A model generated the notes under the pieces. That model saw nothing but the letters and a program-made list of their open reading frames with translations, was not told the origin of the DNA and did not search any database. A stretch of DNA of 64,000 nucleotides from Bos javanicus (taxonomy: Eukaryota; Chordata; Mammalia; Artiodactyla; Bovidae): NCBI RefSeq assembly GCF_032452875.1, contig NC_083875.1, positions 80,560,178 to 80,624,177 of the forward strand. Direction: 5' to 3'. Both the position numbers and the translations under genes were made by a program. Position 1 is the first letter of the stretch. Each line of letters opens with the position of its first letter. Positions 34,160-45,914 of this stretch are shown here, piece after piece.

Positions 34160-34480
34160 GAATGGGTCACAAGCTTGCAATTCTAAACAATCTCACAATT
34201 AATTCTTGAGCTATGCAGTCCAATTAGAACAAATGAGTCCTTTCTGGTTTAATTAGAGATGAGTATGTGCCTGTGAGCTTATTTGTATAAAATAAGTGCT
34301 CATTAAACAAGGTTTGGATCAGGTTCAGCTTGTTAGAAACGCCATGAAAAGGGAGCTTTCTCTCACTGTCTCTGGCCTCTTTAACCCCTTAAATGCCCAG
34401 AATGAACTCAAATGTGAAAAATATAAAGAGTATCTTTGCAGAAAGCTGGTGAACTTGAAAGAGGTGATGCGTTTGTTGGA
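34160..34480. promoter_or_regulatory. Candidate conserved non-coding element
   Basis: Non-repetitive AT-rich block with clustered homeodomain-type cores: attaat near 34198, ccaattag near 34220 and ttaattag near 34250, with further AT-rich motifs to about 34310. The motif density suggests an enhancer, but only cross-species alignment could show constraint. Confidence 0.3.
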
Positions 34481-34645
34481 ACTGTTGGTAAACAAGGCCA
34501 TCCTCTCATCTCAGCATCTTTCTGTCTTTCCACAGGCCACCGGAGGACAGAAATCCAACTTCGGGGGAGAGAGGCAGAGGAAGGCCACTTGAGTTGTAGA
34601 AAGAACAGGCTTCTGTACAATGTGTGTCGCTTCAAGCCTCCCTAC

Positions 34646-34812
34646 TAAGGGCCTGATCCATGGGCCAGCAGCAGCCACAACAGTAGCATGGCCTGGGAGC
34701 TTGCCAGAGTGCAGTATCTCGGGCTCCCCACCCCAGGCCTGTGAGATTCTGCCTTTTATCAAAACTCCCAGGTGATTTTTATGAACACTGCGATTTGAGA
34801 AGCACTTCTCTA
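34646..34812 (-). repeat. MER5A non-autonomous hAT transposon
   Basis: Runs in order: gggccagcagcagccac, 'ggcctgggagcttgcc', 'cgggctccccaccccagg', 'gagattctgccttttatc', 'ctcccaggtgatttttatg', 'gatttgagaagcacttc', matching MER5A (family length ~189 bp) with one terminus degraded. Confidence 0.85.
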
Positions 34813-36165
34813 AAGGCACTAAATGATAGAGATTTTACTTTAAAAGATGAAGGGCCCTTGGGAACCCCTGAGAAGGTCACTTCACTTGAAGAGTCTATGG
34901 TGGGGGTGGATTGCCACTTTAACCACGCCCCAATCTCCCACCCAACCAAACTCTCCGCTAAAAGCTCAAATGAGTCCCCTCCTGCTCATCCTCTAGTAAG
35001 CTTCCAGGACTAAAAGGACCCAGGTCAGGGGTCCACCCCTTCACCATATCTGTGCCTTGAACATCTTAACCAGCTCTTGAGAATGTAACCAAATCCTGCT
35101 GGCTCTCTGCCTATATGGAGAAATGAATTCTGCCCTTGAGGGGCTCCCACTCTAATGGGATGCTACTGGAGGCAGAGGGATGAGTGAGAAAAGTCAGGGA
35201 CTCCTTGGCCCACACCAGTGACAGATTGATCAGAAGACCAACCTTGGAAAGGCCTCCCATCTCCAGGGAGGAGGGAGCCTCCATCTGGGTGGGAAGGCTC
35301 CATTATGTAGCATCCTGACATGGGCCAAGAGCCAGCTTCCAAGGCTGTCTGTGCATTAAAGAGAACTTAACCTGCCAAGAGGGTTAAATGCCACCTTGAT
35401 TTATTATTCTGCTCAGCAAGAGTTTGTCCATTTTTTTTTGTCATTTATTTTGTCAAAAAGTTAAGTTTGGGTATAATGAAATGTCAGCTTCAAGACAGTC
35501 ACTAAACAGCCTGAGACTCTCTATGTTGTTCAGCACCGGCACTTCTTTTTAAGAGCCTGGTGGAGAGAAGATGTTGGGCTCCTGCTTCACCACATGGTGC
35601 CTGAAACAAGGTGGAGCAGATAGTAGCAGACTGAAGACTTCTGTCCTTCCATTCCAGACTCTGAGACTAATGGTCGTTAATTCTGGGACATTGAAGGAGA
35701 CCAGACCAGGAGGTAAATGTCATCAATGAGCCCCGTAGCTGGCCCTGGTCTGACTTGGTACCCTGGTGATGGACAAAACCCTGCAAACTTCACAACAGTG
35801 TCTTCACACTGCGGCTGGCCCACAACTTTGACTGCTCTCCCCTGACCCTCAGCTCCAGCATGTGAAATGCCCTGTCTCACCCATTCCTGCTCCCTTTTAG
35901 CTTTGGTTGGTAAAATAAGAACCTGGAAAAAGAGCAGGAAGGGGAATAGGGAAGCAAGCATTTCTCCCTCTCTGTAGGCATGAATTTTTTAAGACCTGGT
36001 AATGATGTCATTCATCAGCTCATCTGATGGGGATGCGGTGTTGGAAGGTGACATGGGAGAGGTGGGCTGGGGTTAGACTAAATCTGGAAGAGTCAAGAAG
36101 AGGCAGCTGGGGTCAAGAGACCATGAGCATCATTTTGAAAAGTTCATTTGAAGTTCTGGTATAAG
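34813..36165. other. Unassigned sequence
   Basis: About 1.35 kb with no feature I can support. Confidence 0.4.
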
Positions 36166-36169
36166 TGTT

Positions 36170-36870
36170 TAAATGTAAGTTTGCTATTTAAAAAAAATCA
36201 CATAAGCAAAATATGCTCAATGTTTAAAAATAAGAAAATAAAAATTCAAAAGATCAAATATCACTCATTAATCCACCACCTTTAACACTTTGGTATATTA
36301 TGTCCTACATTTTATATATACAGAGAGATTTATAGATTTAGATATAGATATAAAGTGGAATTAGTGCACATACTCATTTATATTGCTTTTTAGTTAATCC
36401 TACATCATGAACATCTACAATCTCATTGTAAATGCATAGTTTTGTTTTGGTGCATATATTACAATTATTGCTTCTGTTGGATATCTAAATATTTTCTATT
36501 TTTTATCTACCTATCACCTATTTATGTTTTTCTATCTTGCTTGCATGCATGTTAAGTCGCTTCAGTCGTGTCTGACTCTGTGCGACCCCATAGATAGCAG
36601 CCAACCAGGCTCTTCAGTCCACAGGATTCTCTAGGCAAGAATAGCATTAAAACCATATTCTAAGAGTTGAACCTTTGTATGTATCCTTTATTATTTCCTC
36701 AGAATAAACACCCAAATAATAATTAATTGGTTAAAGAGAATCTGTGTCTTAGGAATTCTGAATCATATTGCCAAATTGTCTTTCAGAACGCTTGTACTGA
36801 TTTGGACTCTCTTGTGAAAAACACCTTTCTCACTCTAGCTAGTGGTTTGGGGGAAAATAATCTCAGTGGT
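36170..36870 (-). repeat. Old L1-type LINE 3' UTR, reversed, split by a SINE
   Basis: Left part: 'aaaagatcaaatatcactc', 'attaatccaccacctttaac', 'acatcatgaacatctac'. Right part: 'tcagaataaacacccaaat', 'catattgccaaattgtc'. These are successive blocks of an ancient reversed L1-type 3' region. The Bov-tA piece at 36541-36644 interrupts it. Confidence 0.5.
36541..36644 (-). mobile_element. Bov-tA/BovA fragment
   Basis: Only the BovA 3' part: gttaagtcgcttcagtcgtg through tctctaggcaagaatag. The tRNA head is missing. Confidence 0.9.
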
Positions 36871-37190
36871 TTGGGGTCAATAATTGGAATCAACTTTTAT
36901 GATAGTTTCACCCAGAACCCTCCTGGGGCTCTCCTTCAGTGACAGATAAGAAACAACCTGAGCCCTTAGGAATTCAGATGGTGGCATCTGGAAGGTCTTG
37001 TTCTTATCGCTGGTCTTTCTAACTACTTGGGAGAGCAAAGTAAACAATGGAACCTAGAGTTTTAAAGGGGACCTGGTGTGAGTCTTCAGTTGTCTGTGAT
37101 GTCTGGGTAATAATAGCTTGGGGCCCCTTGAGTCAGGAGAAACTACTCCAGGTTCCAAGACTGCCTGAGAACCACAGGCACAGGTAGCAA
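36871..37190. other. Unassigned sequence
   Basis: No feature recognised. Confidence 0.4.
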
Positions 37191-37458
37191 GACAAAGTAT
37201 GAAAGAATGCTGTATTCGAGAATGAAATCAACTGAGGGAGGAAGACCAATAAGACGGATCAACAAGAGTAGAAGAAGCAATGGAATGCTCAAATTTAAAG
37301 AAAAAAAAATTAACTCTCAGGAAAATTTATTCAGAGTGCCTGCTTCAAAAAATTTTTAACTACAATGTTTTGCTAATTAAAATATTTAACAGAAGAGTTG
37401 ATAAAAAGGATAGTTACTACTGATTACTACATTAAATATTCCATAAAGGAAAAATGAA

Positions 37459-37496
37459 AAAGGAAGGAAGAAGAATGGAAGGAAGGAAGGAAGAAA
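37459..37496. repeat. (GGAA)n simple repeat
   Basis: Interrupted GGAA run, with four consecutive ggaa units near its right end. Such arrays are typical ETS-factor microsatellites and are length-variable. Confidence 0.85.
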
Positions 37497-37718
37497 AAGC
37501 AATGAGTGAAATTACAAGGGTCTTGGAGAATTGAGACCTTAAATACAATATTGAGGGATTTCAATAGAAAAAAGAGATAGAGAAGTTATAAACAAATACT
37601 ATAAGAAATTATTTTGAGCTAAAGAGAACTTCAATTTTGAAAAAGAAAGGATTCAGCAAGTGTCATGCAGGATTAATAGTCCTGTTGTTGATAACGATAA
37701 TAATAAGATAGACTAGAC

Positions 37719-37926
37719 CAGAGCTGGCCAATACAACTTCCTGAAATGACAGAATGTTCTGTGCTTTTCAAAATGGTAGCCATAGAGTCACATGGGGCTA
37801 CTTCATGTGTGAAATGTCATTAGTGTGACTGAGAAACTGACTTTTAAATGATATTTAATTTTAATTAACATTTACATTTAAATACTCATATGTGGCAGGT
37901 CACTATCACATAAGACAGCTCAGATC
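37719..37926. mobile_element. Non-autonomous hAT-type DNA transposon
   Basis: Ends cagagctggccaatac and, reversed, atctgagctgtcttatg are near-inverted. The interior carries 'tcacatggggctacttcatg', an AT-rich ttaattttaattaac core and 'actcatatgtggcag'. The flanks share ctagac (within gactagac before and ctagacat after), fitting an 8 bp hAT TSD that has decayed. It sits inside the ancient L1. Confidence 0.7.
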
Positions 37927-38185
37927 TAGACATAAGCTGTTGAAACTTCTGAAATGTAAGCATTAATGTAAAAGTTTATATACTTTCAGACAAACATAAA
38001 TGCTTGCCTTCAAAGTATGGAGAATCAGATTCATACTGGACTTCTACAATGCTACAAGTTAAAAGAAAATAGAAACATGTTTATAAACTATTAAAAGAAA
38101 GTATGATTAAAAAATCCTCTATTCTTCAAGAATGTCTTCTTACATAAGGACAAAAATAGAGATTATATACTTAACTATTTAGAAA

Positions 38186-38850
38186 GCAAAGATTATGGCA
38201 TCTGGTCCCATCACTTCATGGGAAATAGATGGGGAAACAGTGTCAGGCTTTATATTTTTGGGCTCCAGATTCACTGTAGATGGTGACTGCAGCCATGAAA
38301 TTAAAAGACGCTTACTCCTTGGAAGAAAAGTTATGACCAACCTAGATAGCATATTCAAAAGCAGAGATATTACATTGCCTGCCAAGGTCCGTCTAGTCAA
38401 GGCTATGGTTTTTCCAGTGGTCATGTATGGATGTGAGAGTTGGACTGTGAAGAAGGCTGAGCGCTGAAGAATTGATGCTTTTGAACTGTGGTGTTGGAGA
38501 AGACTCTTGAGAGTCCCTTGGACTGCAAGGAGATCCAACCAGTCCATTCTGAAGGAGATCAGCCCTGGGATTTTTTGGAAGGAATGATGCTAAAGCTGAA
38601 ACTCCAGTACTTTGGCCACCTCATGCGAAGAGTTGACTCATTGGAAAACACTCTGATACTGGGAGGGATCAGGGGCAGGAGGAGAAGGGGACAAAAGAGG
38701 ATGAGATGACTGGATGGCATCACTGACTCGATGGACGTGAGTTTGAGTGAACTCTGGGAGATGGTGATGGACAGGGAGGCCTGGCGTGCTGCAATTCATG
38801 GGGTCACAAAGAGTCGGACACGACTGAGCAACTGAACTGAACTGAACTGA
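38186..38850 (+). mobile_element. BovB LINE, 5'-truncated
   Basis: 665 bp covering the last part of the RT ORF: ASGPITSWEID, FLGSR, SHEIKRRLLLGRK, VVMYGCESWTVKKAE, GHLMRR, then the 3' tail ending gaactgaactgaactga. The frame has stops and a small deletion. Flanks atttagaaa at 38177-38185 and 38850-38858 form a TSD. It is one of the least diverged BovB copies here. Confidence 0.93.
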
Positions 38851-39619
38851 TTTAGAAAATGCAAAAAAGACTCAAGAAAATGCTCTGAAATATATACAAA
38901 TGAAAACAGAGCAAAAATTTACATGTAAGAAAGATACCATTGTCAGAAATTTTGGTGAATTAATGAATCCTATAGAAAGGATGAGATGTGACTAGAAATC
39001 ATGATTTAAATATATAAAATTTCTTCAACCACAAATAATAAGGAAAATCAATAATAATCTGACAAGTGTAAAACTGTATTTATCTCTGTGTATGGAGAAT
39101 AGACTATCTTTCTTTATAACTCATGGCATAAGAACAAAGATCAACTTTGTCTTTGATTAGAATGAAGACCTAGAAGTTTCAAATAAGGGAGCTTTTGTTA
39201 GTATCCTTTATCCCCAAACCCTCAAACCTAGAAGAGCTCTAACAAAAAAGATGTTACTTCAACTTTTTATTGGTTAAAATTTTGGAAACATTTATCTAAA
39301 TATTGTAACTTACCATATGAAAGAGTAAAGATTGGAATTAGAAACTGTACAAAAGATTAAAATGAAAACTTAATGAATACAACCAAAACTATTCTGGGAG
39401 GTATAGTTTAATACATAGACTTTATATGCTAAGAAAATTAACTAGATAAAGAAGAATGTAGTAAATTAAATAGGAGAAAAGGATTAATAAAATTTGAAAT
39501 TAATGAAATAAAAAGCTAGTTTTTAAAAGATAAAATACATAAAATCATAGAATTGAATGAAAAGCATATAGAAACCAAAAATTCAACATGAAGAATAAAA
39601 AAGTATAATGAGAGATACT

Positions 39620-39634
39620 GAAAAAAAAAAAAAA
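39620..39634. repeat. Poly(A) tract
   Basis: Run of about 15 A inside the decayed L1 sequence. Confidence 0.85.
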
Positions 39635-39884
39635 ACTGTGGGTGTCTACTTTATGCAACTGTATAATACATTTGAAAAATACTGGAAATGGATGATTTTC
39701 TAACAAACTAAAAACACCAAAGTAGACAAAATGATAGAAAAATAAATATACCAAAAATCTACCAAAAATCACAGCTAACATTCATTTTATATTCAAAGAA
39801 TAGACAATGTCTATGTTATTAAAATTTTCTGGTGTATAGAAAGGATGGCAGTTTTCCCCAGTTCATTTCAAACTATCATAACCG

Positions 39885-40109
39885 TGAGTGCATGCATGCA
39901 AAGTCGCTTCAGTTGTGTTCTACTCTTTGTGACCCCATGGACTCTAGCCCATCAGGCTCCTCTGTCCGTAGGATTTCCCAGGCAAGAATACTGGAGTGGA
40001 TTGCCATTTCCTTCTCCAGGGGATCTTCCTCAGCCAAAGATCAACCTGCGTCTCCTGCAGCTGCTGCATTACAGGCGGACTCTTTACCGCTGGACCACCA
40101 GGGAAGCCC
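39885..40109 (-). mobile_element. Bov-tA SINE
   Basis: Complete copy with tail gtgagtgcatgcatgcaaag, body and reversed head 'ctggaccaccagggaagccc'. A ctcctgcagctgctgcatt variant shows a small tandem expansion in the tRNA-derived region. Confidence 0.95.
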
Positions 40110-41182
40110 ATTAACCTTAGTATCAATATTTGAGAAAGACAGCACTGAAACACAAATTATAGAGCAATCAACAAACGAATAAGATGACAAACTTTAAATT
40201 AAAAACTATCAAGGAATATTCAGGAAAATGCTTTAAAATGAATATTAGAGCATAACGTGGTAGGATTTGTAATTGAAAAAATGTTTCACCATCAAGAAAT
40301 TTAGAAACATAATTCTTAATTCAAGAAGAAAAAACACATAATGATATTAATAGATTCCAGAGAAGCATGTGATAAAGTTTAAAGAATGTTCATCTTCTTT
40401 TGACTCAGCTTAGACAGAAGTAAACTAAGTAAATATTCTGAAGATTACAAACATGAAGGGGTAAAATGTTTTCAATAGTTTGAGGACAAGAGAGAGTGCC
40501 CACATTACTGATATTTTTCAACATCTTTCAAAGGTTCTAGAAAGTTAAATCAGCAGAATATACTTTAGAATTAAAAGCTCCTCAAATAATCTTTGCTTTC
40601 AGAAAACACTAATTATTCTCAAAACAATTGGAAGATTATTTTAAAAACATTTAGAATTCACAAGACTTTTATAAAGTGTTGAAATATATATAAATATACA
40701 AAATCAATGAACAGTCCTTTTCTTCTGGCATAGCAAGAATTAGATAGAAAAGGGAAAATTGAAAATTCTATTTACAATACACACAAACAGTATAAAATAA
40801 TCAGGACTAAATTTAATAAGAACAAAAAAAATGCCATAAACTTTACTGAAGGACTTTAAACAAGGTAGAAATAAATAGGGAAACATATCACGTTCTTGGA
40901 GGAAATACTTCACATCTCAAGTCTGGACCCTCATGAAATCACTGGATACATGAAAGGCATTTTCCATCAGAATTCCTCTTATTTTTCTACAGAGCATTAC
41001 AAATTGTGCTTCTTTATTTGAAATATATATATGAAAGTACAAATGTGTAAGACTTCCTAGTAAAAATTTGAAAAAGAAAAATACTGAGGAATGCCCGAGG
41101 GGGCTTGCTGAACCAGATATTATAAAACTTCTGAAATCAAAATAGTAAATTAGGGCAGGGGAATACCATGTGAGCTCCCTTG

Positions 41183-41213
41183 CTTCTGGCAGTGCAAACT
41201 TCACTGCCAGAAG
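41183..41213. repeat. Perfect 12-bp hairpin
   Basis: cttctggcagtg (41183-41194), 7-nt loop caaactt, cactgccagaag (41202-41213). The stem is GC-richer than the surrounding DNA and contains no mismatch. Confidence 0.9.
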
Positions 41214-41855
41214 TTTGCCAGAAAGACATACAAAGAGCTTTTCAAACTGGTATCTGTGGTACTTGTTGGGATCTGACATTTCTCTCTCAAACCTAAAATG
41301 TGTTTTATTTGAAATTATAATGGCAAAAAATAAACATAATCCTATTCTGGGTTATCCAACAGCCACTGATAACTAAGTACAGTCACAAAATCTCCCTGTG
41401 ATATTTGCATTTATCACTGTACTGATAAGTAACTGATGATAAGTAACACCAACAGTCCTGTGCTAAATAGAGGTAGATTTAAAATGTGTTTGTGTTGAAT
41501 AACGATACTATTGTGGCTCAGTGACAACAAAAGTTGACATCAGTGCAAACAACAAGAGAGCATAAGATCCTCACGTAACAAATACTCAGCATTCCCAACT
41601 CAGGAGGACCTACGCTGTAGGATTGAGGATCTTGTTCACTTCTGATCAGTGACTCTGTTATGGCAACACATTTTTAATTTGTGCTAATTTGAAGTGTGCT
41701 GGTTTTGTGATTTTATTTCCATTTAATTTGTAAAGCAGATTTTAATTTGATAGTTGTAAGGCTATAAAAATAAGGAGTTTATAGCTAGTATATGTTTGCA
41801 TTTTGTAAAAGAAAGTAACAAGCTAAGCAAAATTGGATAGCATTAGCATAAGAAT
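41214..41855. other. Unassigned AT-rich sequence
   Basis: No feature recognised between the hairpin and the BOV-A2 copy. Confidence 0.4.
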
Positions 41856-42110
41856 TGGAGAAGGCAATGGCACCCCACTCTAGTACTCTTGCTTGGAAAA
41901 TCCCATGCATGGAGGAGCCTGGTGGGCTATTGTCCATGGGGTTGCTAAGAGTAGGACATGACTGAGCGATTTCACTTTCACTTTTCCCTTTCATGCATTG
42001 GAGAAGGAAATGGCAACCCACTCCAGTATTCTCGCCTGGAGAATCCCAGGGATGGGGGAGCCTGGTGGGCTGCCGTCTATGGGGTCTCACAGAAGCAAAT
42101 TAGCAGCAGC
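41856..42110 (+). mobile_element. BOV-A2 SINE
   Basis: Two BovA units separated by ttcactttcacttttccc and ending in agcagcagc. Perfect 11 bp TSD agcataagaat at 41845-41855 and 42111-42121. A short deletion removes the agtaggacacgactgaa part of the second unit. Confidence 0.95.
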
Positions 42111-42322
42111 AGCATAAGAATAGGAAAACAGATTGGTGGAAGGATCAGAAGCTCTAAAAACAGCTCAGAAATAAAGATTTTGTAAAGAAAATATGGGATT
42201 AAATAACATTTTATTTCAGTGAGAGAAGAATGATTAATAAATAATGGATACAGACATAATTAACAAAAGACCTTTGCCTCATCCTACTTTCAAAACTGCA
42301 CTTACAAAACAAGCTTTTGAGG

Positions 42323-42532
42323 TGGAGCTCTCCTCATCAGTGCTGTTGACATTTGGGGTTGGATAGTTCTCTGCTGGGGGGCCGTTGTAGGATGTTTGGC
42401 ATCATCTTTGCCTTCTACCCACTAGATGCCAATAACCTTCTCTCCCCAGTTGTGACAAACAAAAATGTGTCCAGATATCGTCATGGGGGTGGGGATGGAA
42501 ATTGTCCCCAGCTGAGAACCACTGGTTCAGAT
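42323..42532 (-). repeat. MER20 non-autonomous hAT transposon
   Basis: Reversed MER20 order: 'gtgctgttgacatttggg', 'gttgtaggatgtttggc', 'ctacccactagatgccaat', 'agttgtgacaaacaaaaatg', 'tgtccccagctgagaacc' and actg end. About 210 bp, close to full family length (~219 bp). Confidence 0.88.
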
Positions 42533-42783
42533 ATACTAAAGCCATTTGTCTTCATCATCAGAAATGTACTAGGCATATTCATGAAATAAAGTCCTATGAC
42601 AATATTTTTAGAGGTAAATTACAGATAAACAATCTGGTATCTACCTATATGCCACTGATTGATTAAACCATCATGCTTCCATGCAGTGGAGTATTATGCA
42701 ACTACTACAAAGGTTATCTCACTGAGAGGGGCATCTGTGATATAATCTTAAGTACCAAAAGAGGTTTACAGAATTCTTTTAAG

Positions 42784-42992
42784 GGGATCATTGAAAAAGA
42801 CCCTGATGCTGGGAAAGATTGAAGCCAAAAGGAGAAGAGGGCAGCAGAGGATGAGGTGGTTGAATAGCATCATCAACTCAATGGACGTGAGTCTGAGCCA
42901 ACTCTGGGAGATAGTGAAGGACAGGGAAGCCTGGTGTGCTGCAGTCCATAGGGCTGCAAAGAATCGGACACAACTTAGTAACTGAACAACAC
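42784..42992 (+). mobile_element. BovB LINE 3' end fragment
   Basis: Last ~205 bp of BovB: aaaagaccctgatgctggg, gaagagggcagcagagg, 'caatggacgtgagtctgagc', tail 'gacacaacttagtaactgaac'. Confidence 0.9.
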
Positions 42993-43024
42993 AGAAAGCA
43001 GTGGGGTGGTGTTTGGGTTTTTGG

Positions 43025-43462
43025 TTAGGGACCACAGTGGGTTGAAGCATGGTCGCCAAAAAGATTCGTATATCTAAATCCCTGGAAAGTGACCTTGTTT
43101 AGAAAAAGAGTCTTTGCAGATAAAATTAAGGATGTTAAGAGGGTATCACTCAGGATGACCCAAGTGGGCCCTACATTCAATGGCATGTATCCTTATAAAA
43201 ACAAGGCAGAGGAGATTTGAGCCACACAGAGAAAGTGATGCAAAGAGGGAGGCATAATGGTTTGATAGAGCCACGAGCCAAGGAGTGTCTGGAGCCACCA
43301 CAAGTTACAAGAGGTAAGAAACAGAATCTCCCCAAAGCCTTATTAGGTAGCCCAGCCCAGCCCACACCTTGGTCTCAGACTTCTGGCTTCCAGAACTGTG
43401 AGAAAATAATTTCTATTGTTTAAGCCATCCTGTGTGTGGTAAGGCAGCCACGGGAAACTATG
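43025..43462 (+). repeat. MLT1-type MaLR LTR
   Basis: Clear order of MLT1 blocks: 'aatccctggaaagtgacc', gagtctttgcagataaaatt, 'gtgggccctacattcaatgg', 'gtatccttataaaaacaagg', 'gagccacgagccaaggagtg', 'ctggcttccagaactgtgag', 'gtttaagccatcctgtgtg', 'gcagccacgggaaactatg'. It appears to be a solo LTR with no internal viral sequence. Confidence 0.85.
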
Positions 43463-45328
43463 AGGGGATAATTTATTTTTTTCTGGGATAGTTGAGGGAG
43501 GCTTCATTAGGATGGTAACACTTGTCTTGCATCTTAAAGGAAAGTGTTTAGGGAAGGAGGCTTCTGGGGGAGGGGGAGGGGCAGCAGCCTGCACAAAGTC
43601 TGGAGAGCTAAGGGGCAGGGCTGGGTCAGTGCGGCTGGGGCTTGTGGTGTATTTAGCAGTGAGGGTGGAATAAAAGGTGAAGCATCGTGTTTTTCCCCTG
43701 ATCTTTTTAGCTGAAGAAACACATTCGCAAACACTTTAGAGATATTTTCTAAGAACAACGAGAAAATTCATGTCTGAGTCGCAGTTCTCATAAAGTCAAC
43801 CTTCAGTAACAAAGTCACAAGCGCAGAGATTACTGCCCCATGAGTCCCCAGTGAGAGAGAATGTGAGCAGTGCCTCCTTGGATTCAAAATGCAGCAGCTT
43901 GTTGAATCTTGAGGCCTCCACTTGCAGCCAGTTTGCTCACATTCCTAGCAGACGGCTTGCTTTGGCATCCATGTAATCTCTGCCAGAATGGGAAGCCCCC
44001 AAGCTAGGTAGAAAACAAAATATTTTCATCATTTGACATGATAAAGCGTGTGGCTCTTGAGTAAGAAGAACTGGCACAGCCATGGGCATGTTCTGTCTTA
44101 TCCTATCCCCCCTAGCTCCGCAGGAAACAAGTCTCCACAGCCAACATGCCCAGTAGGGTCTTCTCATGGCCTGGGAGGGGACAGGAGCCATGCACTTTCT
44201 TCGCAGGCCGCATGTGGCTTGACTTTCCACCACATGGATCCTGTTGTGGGTTCAGTAGAGTTTCTGCTGGAGGTGACTCTGCATCCCCCTACTCCCCTTA
44301 GAAAAACCCTAGTGGGGAGCTTCTGGTGGTACATCTTGAGACCAAGAAGGAATGAGCTTAGAGCCAGAAACACTTGCAGATGTATGGTTGGAACATTTGT
44401 TTCACAGAACTGCCGCTATAAATAGGATGTGGATAAGCAAGAAGGCAACAGCTTGCATGGGTGGCCTTGTCTTCGTGGCAGAGATACTTCCCAGAAGCAC
44501 GCACTGCTGGGGCTGACTCTGGATCCAATGAAGCTGCCAAGTCATCACTGTGACATGGATCACAGCTGCCCTCGTGCCAAGCCTTTTCCCTCATTGTTCA
44601 GAACCCATCTGTAATCAACTCCAGAAATTTCCATGAGAGGCTGGGGGCCCTCATCCACTGGTGGCATGCCACACTTACCTGTGAAATCCTGTTTTCTCTG
44701 TTGATGGCAGAGGGTGTGTGTGCGTGTAGGTTTGTGCATGAATGTGTGTGTATGTGCATGTGTGTGCTCCAAAAGTCTCAGCTGATGCACATTTCTAAAA
44801 ATTCAGGGCCCCACTTGAGAGTGCATGCTTCAGGAGTTCTCACTCGTCCCCCAAGAAGAGGAAAGGTTGAAAACATGGAAAACTGAAAATGTGAGCAGAC
44901 AGGATGGGAAGGAGACTGCAGATTGGAGGTGTACCTATGGGTGACCAGGAGCACAATAGAAATAGCGGTAGGTGAGGAGGAGCAGTGGGGATTACTGAAG
45001 GCAAGGCTCATCTTTGGACTCCTGTCTCCTGCTCTTTCCCTGTGTGGACCAACCAGAGATGGAAAGGAGACAGTAAGAAGCCAGCATGACTATTCAGCCC
45101 CAGCAGCCTTTGAAAGAGGAGACAGAATGAGTCAGAAAACACTTCTCTGTGACAGATCACGAGCTCAGCGGAGCAGTCTCAGAGCCTTTGTTTGGAAGCT
45201 GGTTGTAATAAAACTTTCACATGGTTGGGAAGAAATCAGGAACCTCATTTTCTGTGCTTCCCAAAACTTTGTCTCCCATTCTGATTTAGAAATAAATGAC
45301 GGCACTGGGTGAGGTTCTTGGACATCAG
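43463..45328. other. Mostly unassigned sequence
   Basis: About 1.9 kb without a recognised transposable element. 43566-43581 is a dense G-run (5, 5 and 4 G). 44713-44768 is a (TG)-rich imperfect microsatellite. Open frames up to 129 codons (44923-45312, plus) have no similarity I recognise. Confidence 0.4.
44713..44768. repeat. Imperfect (TG)n microsatellite
   Basis: gtgtgtgtgcgtgtagg, then 'gaatgtgtgtgtatgtgc' and 'atgtgtgtgc' form an interrupted dinucleotide array. Confidence 0.85.
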
Positions 45329-45329
45329 T

Positions 45330-45450
45330 CATCTCGTTCAAGGCTCACAAATCTGAGGTTCATCTCACAAAAGAGGAAATGAAGGCTCAGGAAGCTGAAA
45401 AGGCTTGTTCAAGATCACAGAGTAGGATCACAGACCTGGGTCCTTGGTGA
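45330..45450 (-). repeat. MIR SINE fragment
   Basis: Reverse MIR core: caaaagaggaaatgaaggc, 'ggcttgttcaagatcacag', 'acagacctgggtccttgg'. Confidence 0.65.
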
Positions 45451-45589
45451 CACATCTGGGCAGTCACAGGAGTCCTGGTCCTGCTCCTCCTGGAATAGTT
45501 GGAGATAGTCTTAATGGCAACAAAGTTTCTCTTCTCTCGTGACACAAACGTGAGTGCTTATTTCACCCGGGAACTATTAACAGTCACTA

Positions 45590-45775
45590 AAACACACTCT
45601 GTCATTTGCTCCTCACATTACTACGAGCTAGATATAATTACCCCCTGGACAGGAGCAACTGAGGAGACTTCTCCAAGGCTACATGGCAAGGTCACACCAA
45701 GCTAGGATTCAAACACAGACCTGTCTGATCCCAAAGGCCATGCACTGGCCCGCTGCGCTGTGCTGCTTCTCTAGT
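45590..45775 (-). repeat. MIR SINE
   Basis: Reverse MIR order: gctcctcacattactacg, 'ctagatataattacccc', 'caaggctacatggcaaggtc', 'ctaggattcaaacacagacc', 'gtctgatcccaaaggcc'. Confidence 0.75.
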
Positions 45776-45914
45776 GGAAACAAGGCCCCACTGACCACTG
45801 TCTCTGCCCAGGAGAGGAGGTGCACCCCGGCCACAAGGCCCACCCCTCATTACTCGTGGGCGTATCAGGCCTCCCAACAATTAAGCCCTTAGAACATCCC
45901 CCTGGCCCTGGGTG

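Larger units (their letters stand above)
37200..41145 (+). mobile_element. Ancient L1 (L1M-type), fragmented by later insertions
   Basis: Successive L1 regions appear in plus-strand order. First is a decayed ORF1-like block with 'cagcaagtgtcatgcagg' (about 37640). Next is 'ctttcagacaaacataaatg' (37985), like the ORF1 end. ORF2-like blocks follow: 'aaaaagctagtttttaaaag' near 39512, 'ggatgattttctaacaaac' near 39690, 'ataatcaggactaaattta' near 40797, 'tcacgttcttggaggaaat' near 40889 and 'aaaacttctgaaatcaaaa' near 41124. All frames are destroyed. Later insertions sit at 37719-37926, 38186-38850 and 39885-40109. Confidence 0.6.

Noticed and set aside
43025..43462. Intact endogenous retrovirus
   Set aside because: Only LTR-type sequence is visible here and at the other LTR calls, with no gag, pol or env-like coding region between paired LTRs.
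44923..45312. 129-codon plus-strand ORF
   Set aside because: Begins without a convincing start context, and there is no recognisable domain or supporting exon structure.
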